A stretch of 64,000 nucleotides of DNA, taken from assembly GCA_963748985.1 (NCBI GenBank), contig CAVVKQ010000027.1, positions 1-64,000 on the forward strand. Reading direction: 5' to 3'. The notes under the pieces were generated by a model. That model was given only the letters and a program-made list of their open reading frames with translations, ran no database searches and had not been told where the DNA came from. The stretch comes from RPQJ01 sp963748985 (GTDB lineage: Bacteria; Pseudomonadota; Gammaproteobacteria; Steroidobacterales; Steroidobacteraceae). Both the position numbers and the translations under genes were made by a program. Each line of letters starts with the position of its first letter. Within the stretch, counting starts at the first letter, position 1. This document shows positions 7,276-16,198 of this stretch, piece by piece.

Positions 7276-9864
7276 ATGACCAGCCATACCGAATCGAACT
7301 GGGTCGTCCTGAAGTTTGGCGGCACCAGCGTTTCGAGCGTCAGCAACTGGAAGAACGTCGCCGGCGTCGTCAAGGCGCGGCTGGTCGAAGGCCTTCACCC
7401 CGTCATCGTGCACTCCGCGCTGTCCGGCATCACGGACCGCCTCGAGCAACTGCTCGCGAAAGCGCTGACCGGCGAGTGGGAACCGGTCATGGACCAGATC
7501 GAGCGACGGCACCTCGACCTCGCGCGCGATCTCGGTATCCACATCGACGCCGAGTTCGACCGCCATTTCACCGACCTGCGCCGCAGCGCTGAAGGCATCC
7601 ACCTGATCGGCGAGGTCAGTGACCGCCTGCGCGCGCGCGTAATGGCCAACGGCGAATTGATGGCGACGCGGATCGGCGCCGCGTTCCTGCAGGCCGAAGG
7701 CATCGACGTGCAGTGGCTCGACGCCCGCACGTTGCTGCACGCCGAAGTACGGCCCGGCGCGACCGAACGCGCGAATTACCTGTCGGCAACCTGCAACTTC
7801 GAACCCGACACCGCATTCCAGCAGCGGCTGGCATCAGGCGGCAAGGTGCTGATCACGCAGGGCTTCATCGCGAGCGACGCGCACGGCGACACCGTGCTGC
7901 TCGGTCGCGGCGGTTCCGACACCTCGGGCAGCTATTTCGCAGCCAAGCTCGGCGCGCGCCGACTCGAGATCTGGACCGACGTGCCCGGCATGTTCACGTC
8001 GAATCCCAAGTCGGTGTCGAACGCGCGGCTGCTCAAGTCGCTCGATTACGACGAGGCACAGGAAATCGCCAGCAGCGGCGCCAAGGTTCTGCACCCGCGC
8101 TGCATCCTGCCGGTGAAGCAGTACGCAATCCCGCTGACCGTGCACGCCACGCAGCAGCCAGAGCTCGAAGGCACGGTCGTCACCGCGACAGGCGGCGACG
8201 GCGGCGCGCGCGTGAAGGCCGTCTGCATCAAGAAAGGCATCACGCTGCTCTCGCTGGAGACGCTCGGCATGTGGCACCAGGTGGGTTTCCTGGCCGATGC
8301 CTTTGCCGTGTTCAAGGAACATGGTCTTTCGATCGACCTCGTGTCGACGTCCGAGACCAGCGTGACCGTCTCGCTCGATCCCGCGGCCAACACGCTCGAC
8401 AGTCGCGCGCTGGAGACATTGGTCACCGCGCTCGCGAAGCTCTGCCGCGTCGAGGTCATCGGTCCTTGCGCTGCGGTGAGCCTCGTCGGGCGCAGCATTC
8501 GCGCGACGCTGCACCGCCTGGGCGACGCACTCGAGCTGTTCGAGGAACAGCGCATCTACCTGGTCACGCAGGCCGCCAACGACCTCAACATCACGTTCGT
8601 CGTGGACGAGGAGCAGGGGGACCGCCTCGTGCGCCGCCTGCACGACGTCATCGTCTGGAACGCGCCGTCCGATCACGTGCTGGGCCCGACGTGGGAGCAG
8701 ATCCACGGCCTCGGTCCGGTGATTCCGGCAGGCGGACCGCCGTGGTGGCAGGACCGCCGCGACGAACTGCAGCGCATTGCACATGAGCAGGGCAGCGCTT
8801 ACGTCTATCACCGGGCCTCGTCGGAGCTCGCCGCGCGGCAACTGCTCGCGATTCGCGGCGTCGACCGCATCTTCTACGCGATGAAAGCGAACCCGCACCC
8901 GGAGCTGCTCAAGACCTTTGCGGGACTCGGGCTGTCCTTCGAATGCGTCTCGCGCGGCGAATGCGAGCATGTGATGAAGGTGGTGCCGGGCATCGATCCG
9001 TCCCGCATCCTGTTCACACCGAATTTCGCGCCGCGCAGTGAATACGAGTGGGCGCTGGAGCAGGGCGTCAACCTGACGATCGACAACATCTACGCGCTGC
9101 GCGAATGGGGCGAGCTGTTCCGCGATCGCGACGTGCTGATTCGCATCGACACCGGTTTCGGCCGTGGCCATCACGATCACGTGCGCACGGCGGGCGTGCA
9201 TTCCAAGTTCGGCGTGCCGCTCTTCGAGATGGACGAGGTCGAGCGCCTCGTGAACCTGGTGGGCGCGCGCGTCGTGGCGTTGCATGCGCATACGGGCAGC
9301 GGCGTGTTCGACGTGCGCAACTGGAAGGAAGTGGGCCACATGCTCGGCGGCCTCGCCCAGCGCTTTCCGCACGCGCGGGCCATCGACCTCGGTGGCGGCC
9401 TTGGCGTGCCTGAGAAGCCGGGGCAGGTGCCGGTCGATCTCGCTGCGCTGCAGGGAGTCATCGACGACATCCGTGCCAGGTGGCCGCAGGTCGGTCTCTG
9501 GCTTGAACCGGGACGGTTCCTCGTGGCACAAGGGGGCGTGCTGGTCGTCGAAGTGACGCAACTGAAGGGCAAGGGCGCGGTGCAGTACGTCGGTGTGTCG
9601 ACCGGCATGAACTCGCTGATCCGCCCCGCGCTCTACGGCGCGCATCACGACATCATCAACCTCACGCGCTTCGGCGAACCGGGCACGGAGGTCTACAACA
9701 TCGTGGGTCCGATCTGCGAGTCTGCCGACTACCTCGGGCACGAGCGGCTGCTGCCTGCCACGCAGGAAGGCGACGTGCTGCTGATCGCCAACACGGGGGC
9801 CTACGGCCACGCGATGAGCTCGAACTACAACCTGCGCGAGCCCGCGTGTGAAGTGATCGTCTGA
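7276..9864 (+). CDS. lysAC: Bifunctional aspartate kinase / diaminopimelate decarboxylase
   Basis: This 862-residue fusion carries the first and last steps of lysine synthesis. Residues about 8-470 are aspartate kinase, beginning with the KFGGTS phosphate-binding motif and ending in two ACT domains (GITLLSLETLGMW region) that are expected to give feedback control. Residues about 490-862 are the PLP-dependent decarboxylase: FYAMKAN places the Schiff-base lysine at Lys537, and the glycine-rich loop IDLGGGLG binds phosphate. Such fusions are known from Xanthomonas and Xylella. asd follows after 28 bp. Confidence 0.95.
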   Translation: MTSHTESNWVVLKFGGTSVSSVSNWKNVAGVVKARLVEGLHPVIVHSALSGITDRLEQLLAKALTGEWEPVMDQIERRHLDLARDLGIHIDAEFDRHFTDLRRSAEGIHLIGEVSDRLRARVMANGELMATRIGAAFLQAEGIDVQWLDARTLLHAEVRPGATERANYLSATCNFEPDTAFQQRLASGGKVLITQGFIASDAHGDTVLLGRGGSDTSGSYFAAKLGARRLEIWTDVPGMFTSNPKSVSNARLLKSLDYDEAQEIASSGAKVLHPRCILPVKQYAIPLTVHATQQPELEGTVVTATGGDGGARVKAVCIKKGITLLSLETLGMWHQVGFLADAFAVFKEHGLSIDLVSTSETSVTVSLDPAANTLDSRALETLVTALAKLCRVEVIGPCAAVSLVGRSIRATLHRLGDALELFEEQRIYLVTQAANDLNITFVVDEEQGDRLVRRLHDVIVWNAPSDHVLGPTWEQIHGLGPVIPAGGPPWWQDRRDELQRIAHEQGSAYVYHRASSELAARQLLAIRGVDRIFYAMKANPHPELLKTFAGLGLSFECVSRGECEHVMKVVPGIDPSRILFTPNFAPRSEYEWALEQGVNLTIDNIYALREWGELFRDRDVLIRIDTGFGRGHHDHVRTAGVHSKFGVPLFEMDEVERLVNLVGARVVALHAHTGSGVFDVRNWKEVGHMLGGLAQRFPHARAIDLGGGLGVPEKPGQVPVDLAALQGVIDDIRARWPQVGLWLEPGRFLVAQGGVLVVEVTQLKGKGAVQYVGVSTGMNSLIRPALYGAHHDIINLTRFGEPGTEVYNIVGPICESADYLGHERLLPATQEGDVLLIANTGAYGHAMSSNYNLREPACEVIV

Positions 9865-9892
9865 GCGGGCCGCACCCGGCCGGAGTGAGCGT

Positions 9893-11019
9893 GTGAAGAC
9901 TGCAATCGTTGGCTGGCGCGGCATGGTGGGCTCGGTGCTCATGCAGCGCATGGCGGTCGAGCGCGATCTCGACCACGTGGACCCCGTCTTCTTCAGCACG
10001 TCGCAGGCGGGCGGCGCGGGACCCGTGATCAACGGCCGTCCGTCCGGGCTGCTGCGAAACGCCAGCGACCTCGAGGCGCTCGCGCAGTGCGACGTGGTCG
10101 TGACCTGCCAGGGCGGCGATTACACGAATGACGTCCACCCGAGGCTGCGTGCCGCCGGCTGGAAGGGCTATTGGATCGACGCGGCGTCCGCGCTGCGCAT
10201 GAAGGACGATGCCGTCATCATCCTCGACCCCGTCAATCGCAACGTGATCGACGCCGCGCTCGCGGCCGGCGTGCGGGACTACATCGGCGGCAACTGCACC
10301 GTGTCGTTGATGATGATGGCCCTCGGCGGACTGTTCCGCGCGGACCTCATCGAGTGGATCACGTCGATGACCTACCAGGCGGCTTCGGGCGCCGGTGCGC
10401 AGAACATGCGTGAACTCGTGGAGCAGATGGGAAGCGTGCACGCCGCCGCATCTGCGCTGCTCAAGGATCCCGGCGAGCGCGATTCTCGAGATCGACCGAG
10501 GTGGTTACGGCCCAGTTGCGTTCGCCGGAACTGCCGCACGCGAACTTCGGCACGGCGCTGGCAGGCAGCCTGATTCCGTGGATCGACAAGGACATGGGCA
10601 ACGGCGTGAGTCGCGAGGAATGGAAGGGCGGCGCCGAGACCAACAAGATCCTGGGCCGCTCGGGCGGCGCCACGATTCCGGTCGAAGGCATCTGCGTCCG
10701 TGTCGGCGCCATGCGTTGCCACAGCCAGGCGATGACCCTCAAGTTGCGGCGCGACCTGCCATTGGCGGAAATCGAGAGCCTGCTTGCGGGAGGCAACGAC
10801 TGGGTACGGCTGGTGCCGAATACGCGCGAGGCTTCGATTGCCGGCCTGAGTCCGGCTGCGGTCAGCGGAACGCTCGACATTCCGATCGGTCGCGTGCGCA
10901 AGTTGAGCATGGGCGGCGAATACCTCACGGCTTTCACCGTCGGCGACCAGCTGCTGTGGGGCGCGGCCGAGCCGATCCGCCGCATGTTGCGCATCCTCGC
11001 CGAGCGGCAGCGGGGCTGA
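9893..11019 (+). pseudogene. asd: Aspartate-semialdehyde dehydrogenase, interrupted by two +1 shifts
   Basis: The gene encodes the E. coli-type enzyme that reduces aspartyl phosphate to aspartate semialdehyde. A GTG start at 9893 opens a frame with GWRGMVGSVLMQRM and the catalytic Cys135 (GGNCTVSLM), but it leaves the family sequence after KDP. The next family segment, ASAILEIDR, is in a second frame, and from VVTAQLRSPELP to the stop a third frame is used. Removing one C from 10469-10471 and one G from 10500-10501 restores one frame of 374 residues, close to the 367 of E. coli Asd. All catalytic residues survive, so sequencing or assembly error is as likely as true inactivation. Confidence 0.9.
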
Positions 11020-11028
11020 GCGTCGTTC

Positions 11029-11397
11029 ATGACCGACCAGCGCAACCAGCCCTCGCTCGACGAACTGGCTGCGCAGCTCGCCGAGTTTGCACGCGAGCGC
11101 GACTGGGACCAGTTCCACGCACCCAAGAACCTCGCGATGGCGCTCGCCGGAGAGGTGGGTGAATTGCTCGAGCACTTCCAGTGGCTCTCGGAGCAACAGA
11201 GCGCGAATCTGCCTGCCGACGTCAAGGACGCCGTGGCGCTCGAGATGGCCGACGTGCTGCTCTACCTGGTGCGACTGGCGGACAAGCTCGATATCGATCT
11301 CAATGCCGCCGCCGTGCGCAAGATCGGCCTGAACGCGGCCAAGTACCCGGTCGACCAGTTTCGCGGCAGCTCGCGCAAGTACGACGACCCCGCATGA
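11029..11397 (+). CDS. MazG-like nucleotide pyrophosphohydrolase
   Basis: This 122-residue all-helical house-cleaning enzyme is of the MazG/dCTP-pyrophosphatase (RS21-C6) type. The metal-binding pattern is visible as EVGELLEHFQW (EVxEL) and EMADVLLYLVRLAD (ExxD), and the C terminus ends in KYPVDQFRGSSRKYDD as in related proteins. It probably hydrolyses non-canonical or excess dNTPs. It begins 9 bp after asd and ends 6 bp before the next gene, so it belongs to the same transcription unit. Confidence 0.9.
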   Translation: MTDQRNQPSLDELAAQLAEFARERDWDQFHAPKNLAMALAGEVGELLEHFQWLSEQQSANLPADVKDAVALEMADVLLYLVRLADKLDIDLNAAAVRKIGLNAAKYPVDQFRGSSRKYDDPA

Positions 11398-11403
11398 AGC
11401 AGG

Positions 11404-12118
11404 ATGCCACCCGTGAGCAGCACTGACAGGGGCACGGGAATCGTCAGTCTCCGCGGCAAGCGGGTGCTGGTGACGCAGGCCAGTGAATTCATGGGACCGA
11501 TGTTGTGTTCGGTGCTGGCGGAAGCGGGCGCCGACGTCGTTGCCGACCATTCCGCACTGATCGACCCGGGCACACCGGCCGCAATCGTCGATAGGGCAGG
11601 GCGAGTCGACGTCCTGGTGGCGAACCTGGCGCTTGCCGCCCCGACGACGCGAGCCGGCGACGTGGACGGACACAGAATGGCAGGCGACGTTTCGTCACCT
11701 GGTCGACCCGCTGCCGCGGCTCGTCCGGGCAGTGCTGCCGCAGATGATCGAACGTCGGTCGGGCAAGATCCTGTTGATCGGCAGTGCTGCCGCGCTGCGC
11801 GGCATGAAGCGAGCATCGACGTACAGCGCGGCTCGCGGCGCCCAGCTGGCCTACGTCCAGGCCGTCGGCGTCGAACTGGCGCCGCACAATATCCAGGTCA
11901 ATGCGATTGCGCAGAATTTCGTCGAGAACCCGACGTATTTTCCACCGGAGGTACAGGCCCTGCCGGCGTTTCAGGATCGCCTGCAGCGTGAAGTCCCGTT
12001 GGGACGCCTGGTGGGGGCGAGGGAAGACGCGCTGTTCGCCGCGTACCTGTGCAGCAGCGCTGCGGACTGTTTCGTTGGCCAGGTCTTTCCAGTGTGCGGC
12101 GGTTGGGTTTCACGCTGA
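11404..12118 (+). pseudogene. Halohydrin-dehalogenase-like SDR protein with one +1 frameshift
   Basis: This is a short-chain dehydrogenase fold protein without the usual TGxxxGxG dinucleotide motif. Instead it has T-x4-F-x-G (TQASEFMG, residues 24-31) and, in the second frame, S-x12-Y-x3-R (GSAAALRGMKRASTYSAARG). These are the two diagnostic motifs of halohydrin dehalogenases, where Arg replaces the SDR lysine and a halide pocket replaces the cofactor site. The frame changes at APTTRAGDV; removing one G at 11664-11665 gives DVTDTEWQATF and a continuous product of 237 residues. Function as a dehalogenase is inferred from motifs. The substrate and true integrity of the gene are uncertain. Confidence 0.72.
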
Positions 12119-12126
12119 GCGGACCC

Positions 12127-12157
12127 ACTCCCACTACCTTCGGCGCAGCGTGGGAGT
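12127..12157 (+). terminator. Hairpin after the halohydrin-dehalogenase-like gene
   Basis: ACTCCCAC (12127-12134) pairs perfectly with GTGGGAGT (12150-12157) across a 15-nt loop, starting 9 bp after the stop codon. No U-tract follows, so termination strength is uncertain. Confidence 0.4.
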
Positions 12158-12190
12158 TGGAGCAGAGCGGTTCCATTTCTTCGAATGAAG

Positions 12191-12208
12191 TGTATACTTG
12201 TGTCTACA
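12191..12208 (+). promoter_or_regulatory. Promoter and imperfect operator of the toxin-antitoxin pair
   Basis: A -10-like TATACT (12193-12198) lies within an imperfect palindrome TGTATACTT-GTGTCTACA (6 of 9 positions symmetric). It ends just before the ribosome site GGAGGAAGG of the antitoxin gene. Autorepression by the antitoxin-toxin complex at such a site is typical of these families. Confidence 0.4.
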
Positions 12209-12222
12209 TCGGAGGAAGGCGT

Positions 12223-12477
12223 ATGGCTAAAGCACCTGAATCAACGGTGCAGTTGTGGGGCAATAGCCTCGCAGTTCGAATCCCGGCGAGCATCGCTCGC
12301 TCCGCCAGAATTCGCGCCGGGCAGCCCGTAGAACTCACGGTCGGCGACGATGGTATCCATGTGCGACCGAAAGGTGCGCCGCAGACCACGCTGGCGCAGA
12401 AGCTCGCTGCGTTCGACGTCGAGCTTCATGGTGGGGAAGCCATGCCGACGATACCCGTCGGCCGCGAAATCCTCTGA
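12223..12477 (+). CDS. mazE: MazE/PemI-type antitoxin (AbrB/SpoVT fold)
   Basis: This 84-residue protein has an N-terminal AbrB/MazE DNA-binding domain (VQLWGNSLAVRIPASIARSA at about residues 9-28, then GQPVELTV) and a flexible acidic tail that should wrap the toxin (LAAFDVELHGGEAMPTIPVGREIL). The ATG at 12223 has an excellent GGAGGAAGG ribosome site. The stop overlaps the toxin start by one base, as is usual for translationally coupled pairs. Confidence 0.92.
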   Translation: MAKAPESTVQLWGNSLAVRIPASIARSARIRAGQPVELTVGDDGIHVRPKGAPQTTLAQKLAAFDVELHGGEAMPTIPVGREIL

Positions 12478-12842
12478 TGGCGCGCCGCCCCGGATGGGCG
12501 CCTGAGCGCCGGGACGTGGTCTGGATCGACTGCAATCCCCAGGCGGGTCGCGAGATGCGCGACGTGCATCCGTTGTTGGTGCTGTCGCCGCGGGAGTTCA
12601 ATGCGCGGACCGGCATCGTCATAGGACTTCCGATGACCACCGCGGCTTACAACGCGACCAACCCGTTCGCGATCAGGTTCGAGGGCCCGCGAGGTATCGT
12701 CAGTTATATTCTCGCGCACCAGCCCAAGTCGTTCGACTGGCGCGCGCGGCACGCCAAGCCTCACCCATGGCAGCAAGCGCCAGAGAGTGCGTTTGATCAG
12801 GCATGCATCACGCTGAATCAGATCGTTTCCCTGTCTAACTGA
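12477..12842 (+). CDS. mazF: MazF/PemK-type endoribonuclease toxin
   Basis: This 121-residue toxin is expected to cleave mRNA. Family features are VVWIDCNPQAGREMRDVHPLLVLS with the conserved catalytic-type Arg-containing loop, the strand GIVIGLPMTT, and the final segment ITLNQIVSLSN. The N terminus PERRDVVWID matches PemK/ChpB-like members. It is translated directly from the antitoxin stop (ATGA overlap). The MFS gene begins 4 bp downstream, so read-through into that gene is likely. Confidence 0.92.
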   Translation: MARRPGWAPERRDVVWIDCNPQAGREMRDVHPLLVLSPREFNARTGIVIGLPMTTAAYNATNPFAIRFEGPRGIVSYILAHQPKSFDWRARHAKPHPWQQAPESAFDQACITLNQIVSLSN

Positions 12843-12846
12843 CGCG

Positions 12847-14049
12847 ATGCTCGTGCGGCGTTTATTCGCCTTTCCGAAATCGGCGGCGCTACCCCGCACA
12901 GTGGTCGTGCTGGGGCTGGTTTCGCTGCTGAACGACGCCTCGAGCGAAATGATTACGCCGTTGTTGCCGATCTTCCTGACGGCGACGCTCGGCGCTGGCC
13001 CGGCGATCGTCGGCCTGGTCGAGGGCCTCGCCGAAGCAACCTCGAGCGTGCTGAAACTCGTTGCGGGAAGGTTGGCGGATCGAGGCGTGGACGCAAAAGC
13101 GCTCGTGGTCGCTGGTTATGGGTTGTCGAACGCGACGCGCCCCTTGATCGGGCTGGCGGCGGCCTGGAGTTCCGTGCTGCTGTTGCGGTTTCTCGACCGC
13201 GTCGGCAAGGGATTTCGCACCGCGCCAAGGGACGCATTGATTGCGGGAGCCACGCACGCCGCGGATCGCGGCCGTGCTTTCGGCTTTCACCGCTCGATGG
13301 ACCACGCGGGCGCCGTCATCGGCCCTTTGCTCGCATTCGCCCTGCTGTCGCTGCAGGTCGACCTCAAGCACGTCTTCCTTGCATCGGTCGTGCCCGGACT
13401 GCTCGTGCTGCTGCTGCTCGCGTTCGGCTTGCCGCGGGGACAGCCTTTCGTTGCGCCACCGCGCGCATCGTTTTCCTGGCGCTCGCTGCACGGCAGGCTG
13501 CGCGCGATGATCCTGGCCGCGGGCTGGCTCGCGCTCGCAGCCGTGCCGGAAGCCTTTGTCGTGTTGTGGGCAATCAGCGCAGGGCTCTCGGTGCACTGGG
13601 TGCCCCTGGTCTGGGCCGCTGCAAGTCTCGCCAAGATGCTGATCGCGATGCCGGCAGGGATCGTGTCGGATCGACTCGGCCGCATTCCCGTGCTGCTGGG
13701 CGGCTGGGCCCTGCGTGTCCTGGTGTTGCTGTTGCTGGCGGCACTGCCTGCGCCGCCGGCCTGGAAAGTGTGGCTCCTGTTCATTGCTTACGCCGCCACG
13801 CTGGCCGTGACTGAGCCTGCAGAGCGCTCGGTCATCGGCGATCACGCCTCGGTACACGAACGCGGGACGGCTTATGGCCTGTATCACCTGGCGAGCGGTC
13901 TGTTGGTGCTGCCGGGAGCCGTGCTCTTCGGCGCGATCTGGGAGCGCTTCGGTTCGAGCACGGCGTTCACCACGGCTGCGATCGTGACTGCCCTCGGTGC
14001 GGCGTGGATGTCCTGGCTTGCGCGCAAGCCCATCGCGCAAACGGGTTAG
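12847..14049 (+). CDS. Major facilitator superfamily transporter
   Basis: This 400-residue inner-membrane protein has about 12 hydrophobic segments. The loop between helices 2 and 3 carries the MFS A-like motif (GRLADRGVDAKALVV), and DRVGKGFRTAPRDALIAG lies after helix 4. GIVSDRLGRIPVLLGG marks the second half. Substrate cannot be inferred. The start (ATG 12847) is 4 bp after the toxin gene and the gene converges on the his operon. Confidence 0.85.
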   Translation: MLVRRLFAFPKSAALPRTVVVLGLVSLLNDASSEMITPLLPIFLTATLGAGPAIVGLVEGLAEATSSVLKLVAGRLADRGVDAKALVVAGYGLSNATRPLIGLAAAWSSVLLLRFLDRVGKGFRTAPRDALIAGATHAADRGRAFGFHRSMDHAGAVIGPLLAFALLSLQVDLKHVFLASVVPGLLVLLLLAFGLPRGQPFVAPPRASFSWRSLHGRLRAMILAAGWLALAAVPEAFVVLWAISAGLSVHWVPLVWAAASLAKMLIAMPAGIVSDRLGRIPVLLGGWALRVLVLLLLAALPAPPAWKVWLLFIAYAATLAVTEPAERSVIGDHASVHERGTAYGLYHLASGLLVLPGAVLFGAIWERFGSSTAFTTAAIVTALGAAWMSWLARKPIAQTG

Positions 14050-14066
14050 CGCCGCAGCTGCGCCAA

Positions 14067-14708
14067 CTAGAGGCTGCCGGGGATACGGGCGCCGTGCCGT
14101 GAGGCGAGTTCGTCCACGACCTGCTCGAGCGTCAGGTTGCGGGATTTCAGCAGCACCAGCAGGTGATAGAGCAGGTCGGCGCATTCGCCGACGAGTTCGG
14201 GATCGTCGCGGGTTACGGCGGCAAGTGCCGTCTCGACTCCTTCCTCGCCCACTTTCTGCGCGATGCGGCCGACCCCGCTGGCAAAGAGCCGGGCTGTGTA
14301 GCTGCCTTCCGGACTGTCGGCGATGCGCTGCGCAATCGTCGCCTGCAGCGTCGAAAGGAACGCGATGCGCGACGCCTGCGGCTCGCGCGAGTCGGCGAAG
14401 CACGTGGGCGTGCCGTTGTGGCAGGTGGGGCCGTCCGGATGGGCGAGCACCAGGATCGAGTCGCGGTCGCAATCGGCGCTTACGTGCGTGACGTGCAGGA
14501 AATGACCGGAGGTTTCGCCCTTGGTCCACAGCTGGTTGCGACTGCGGCTGAAGAAGGTGACGCGCCCGTCGGTGAGCGTGCGGCGCAGCGCTGCCTCGTT
14601 CATGTAGCCGAGCATCAGGACGCGGCCATCGACCGCGTGCTGGACGATGGCGGGCAGCAGGCCGCCGCCCTTGTCCCAGTCGAGTCGCGCCAGGTTCAGG
14701 TCGTTCAT
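14067..14708 (-). CDS. hisIE: Phosphoribosyl-AMP cyclohydrolase / phosphoribosyl-ATP pyrophosphohydrolase
   Basis: This 213-residue bifunctional enzyme carries steps 2 and 3 of histidine synthesis. HisI occupies about residues 1-115 with the zinc-site pattern DCDRDSILV and CHNGTPTCF. HisE occupies about 120-213 with the MazG-like helices KVGEEGVETALAA and ELVGECADLLYHLLVLL. It is the last gene of the operon, and its ATG overlaps the hisF stop (ATGA). Confidence 0.97.
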   Translation of the reverse strand: MNDLNLARLDWDKGGGLLPAIVQHAVDGRVLMLGYMNEAALRRTLTDGRVTFFSRSRNQLWTKGETSGHFLHVTHVSADCDRDSILVLAHPDGPTCHNGTPTCFADSREPQASRIAFLSTLQATIAQRIADSPEGSYTARLFASGVGRIAQKVGEEGVETALAAVTRDDPELVGECADLLYHLLVLLKSRNLTLEQVVDELASRHGARIPGSL

Positions 14709-15472
14709 GGACGGATCTCCACGCGTCGTGCGCGCAGGCTGGCTTTCAAGTCCGGGATGGCGATGGCGCCGCTGTGGAAGACGCTCGCGGCCAGTGCACC
14801 GTCGACGCCGGCGGCGGCGAAGACCGTGGCGAAATGCTCCATCGTGCCGGCGCCCCCGGAAGCAATCAGCGGCACGTGGCAGATACTGCGCACGGCCTGC
14901 AGCTGGCGCAAGTCATATCCCTGGCGGACGCCGTCGCTCGCCATGCAGTTGAGGACGATTTCGCCGGCACCGCGGTCCTGGACTTCACGCACCCAGTCGA
15001 GCGTGCGGCGGCGTGTGCTGCAAGAGCGGTCCGGATCCCCCGTGTACTGGTAGACCTCGAACTCGTCGCCGACCGTCTGGCTGTCGATGCCGACCACGAC
15101 GCACTGTGAACCGAAGCGACGGGCCAGCGCGTTCACGAGGTCGGGGTCGGTCAGGGCAGGGGAGTTCACCGAGATCTTTTCCGCGCCGGAATTGAGGACC
15201 TCCTCGGCATCGGCAACGGTGCGGATACCGCCGGCCACGCAGAAGGGGATGTCGAGAACGCGGGCAACACGCGTGATCCAGCTGCGGTCGACGGAACGGT
15301 TTTCCGGACTTGCCGTGATGTCGTAGAACACCAGCTCGTCCGCGCCTTCGGCGCAGTAGCGCGCGGCAAGGTCGAGGATGTCGCCCACGACCTTGTGATC
15401 ACGGAAGCGGACGCCCTTCACGACCTGTCCGTCGCGAACGTCGAGGCAGGGAATTATGCGCTTGGCAAGAAT
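14705..15472 (-). CDS. hisF: Imidazole glycerol phosphate synthase cyclase subunit
   Basis: This is the cyclase half of the HisHF glutamine amidotransferase that makes imidazole glycerol phosphate and AICAR. The (beta/alpha)8 barrel has both catalytic aspartates in their family contexts (IPCLDVRDGQVVKG and VVGIDSQTV). The family start (M-LAKRIIPCLD) falls on an ATT codon at 15470-15472, preceded by GGAG with 8-nt spacing. No ATG, GTG or TTG is available in frame near it; the nearest ATG (15598) would add 42 unrelated residues inside hisA. An ATT start is therefore proposed, overlapping hisA by 19 bp and giving 255 residues. Confidence 0.93.
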   Translation of the reverse strand: MLAKRIIPCLDVRDGQVVKGVRFRDHKVVGDILDLAARYCAEGADELVFYDITASPENRSVDRSWITRVARVLDIPFCVAGGIRTVADAEEVLNSGAEKISVNSPALTDPDLVNALARRFGSQCVVVGIDSQTVGDEFEVYQYTGDPDRSCSTRRRTLDWVREVQDRGAGEIVLNCMASDGVRQGYDLRQLQAVRSICHVPLIASGGAGTMEHFATVFAAAGVDGALAASVFHSGAIAIPDLKASLRARRVEIRP

Positions 15473-16197
15473 GGGGCGAGCTCCGCGGCCGGGATGCGAT
15501 TTTCGAGCAGGGCGCGGCCACTGATCACGGCCGCAGCGCCCGTGGCTGCGAGTGCGATGAGGTCGGCACCACAGCTCACGCCGCCCGAGGCCTGCCATTG
15601 AATCGTCGGAAAGCGTCGCACCGCCTCGGCGTACAGCGCGAGGTTGGGTCCGGCGAGGGCGCCGTCACGGGCGACGTCCGTGCACAGCACGTGCAGTGCG
15701 CCGTGCGGCAGGTAATTCGCCACCGCGTCCCACAGGCTCGCCTCGGTCTGTGATTCCCACCCGTGCGTCGTCAGGCGTGGCGTGCCGCCTGGGTCGAGGC
15801 GAACGTCGAACGCCAGCACGATGCGATCGGGACCGAACTGCCGCAGCCACTGCTGAACCTCGGCAGGATTCGTCACGGCCACGCTGCCGACGACGATGCG
15901 CTGCACCCCGAGACCGAGCAATTCCGCCGCGACCTCGCGCGAGCGGACGCCGCCGCCGACCTGGATGGCAGTGTCCGCGAACGCTCGTGCCAGGCTGGCA
16001 ATTGCCGATCGGTTGCCTTGTGAGCCGTCGCGTGCGCCGTCGAGGTCGACGACGTGCACGTATCGTGCACCCAGCGCACGGTAGCGCTCGAGGATCACAC
16101 CTGGATCGTGACCGTAGACGGTCTCGGCGTCGAAGCGTCCTTGCAGCAGACGCACGCACTGACCGCCACGCAGGTCGATGGCTGGCACGAGTTGCAT
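15454..16197 (-). CDS. hisA: ProFAR isomerase
   Basis: This 247-residue (beta/alpha)8-barrel isomerase carries step 4 of histidine synthesis. The catalytic Asp lies in MQLVPAIDLRGGQCVRL near the N terminus, and the second phosphate-binding segment is QVGGGVRS. The start ATG at 16197 is one base from the hisH stop, so translation is coupled. The 3' end overlaps hisF. Confidence 0.97.
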   Translation of the reverse strand: MQLVPAIDLRGGQCVRLLQGRFDAETVYGHDPGVILERYRALGARYVHVVDLDGARDGSQGNRSAIASLARAFADTAIQVGGGVRSREVAAELLGLGVQRIVVGSVAVTNPAEVQQWLRQFGPDRIVLAFDVRLDPGGTPRLTTHGWESQTEASLWDAVANYLPHGALHVLCTDVARDGALAGPNLALYAEAVRRFPTIQWQASGGVSCGADLIALAATGAAAVISGRALLENRIPAAELAPFLPSA

Positions 16198-16198
16198 G

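Noticed and set aside
10465..10505. Programmed ribosomal frameshifting in asd
   Set aside because: Two separate shifts would be needed, with no slippery heptamer, stop codon or pseudoknot at the sites, and Asd is not known to use it.
12223..12842. Toxin-antitoxin pair as evidence of a genomic island
   Set aside because: No integrase, attachment site or composition break was seen around it; such pairs are common in chromosomes.
12889..14529. A 546-codon minus-strand frame opposite the MFS gene
   Set aside because: It overlaps a well-supported transporter and part of hisIE and has a low-complexity Arg/Gln-rich translation.
15473..15598. Upstream ATG for hisF at 15598
   Set aside because: It would add 42 residues unlike any HisF, read from within hisA in another frame.
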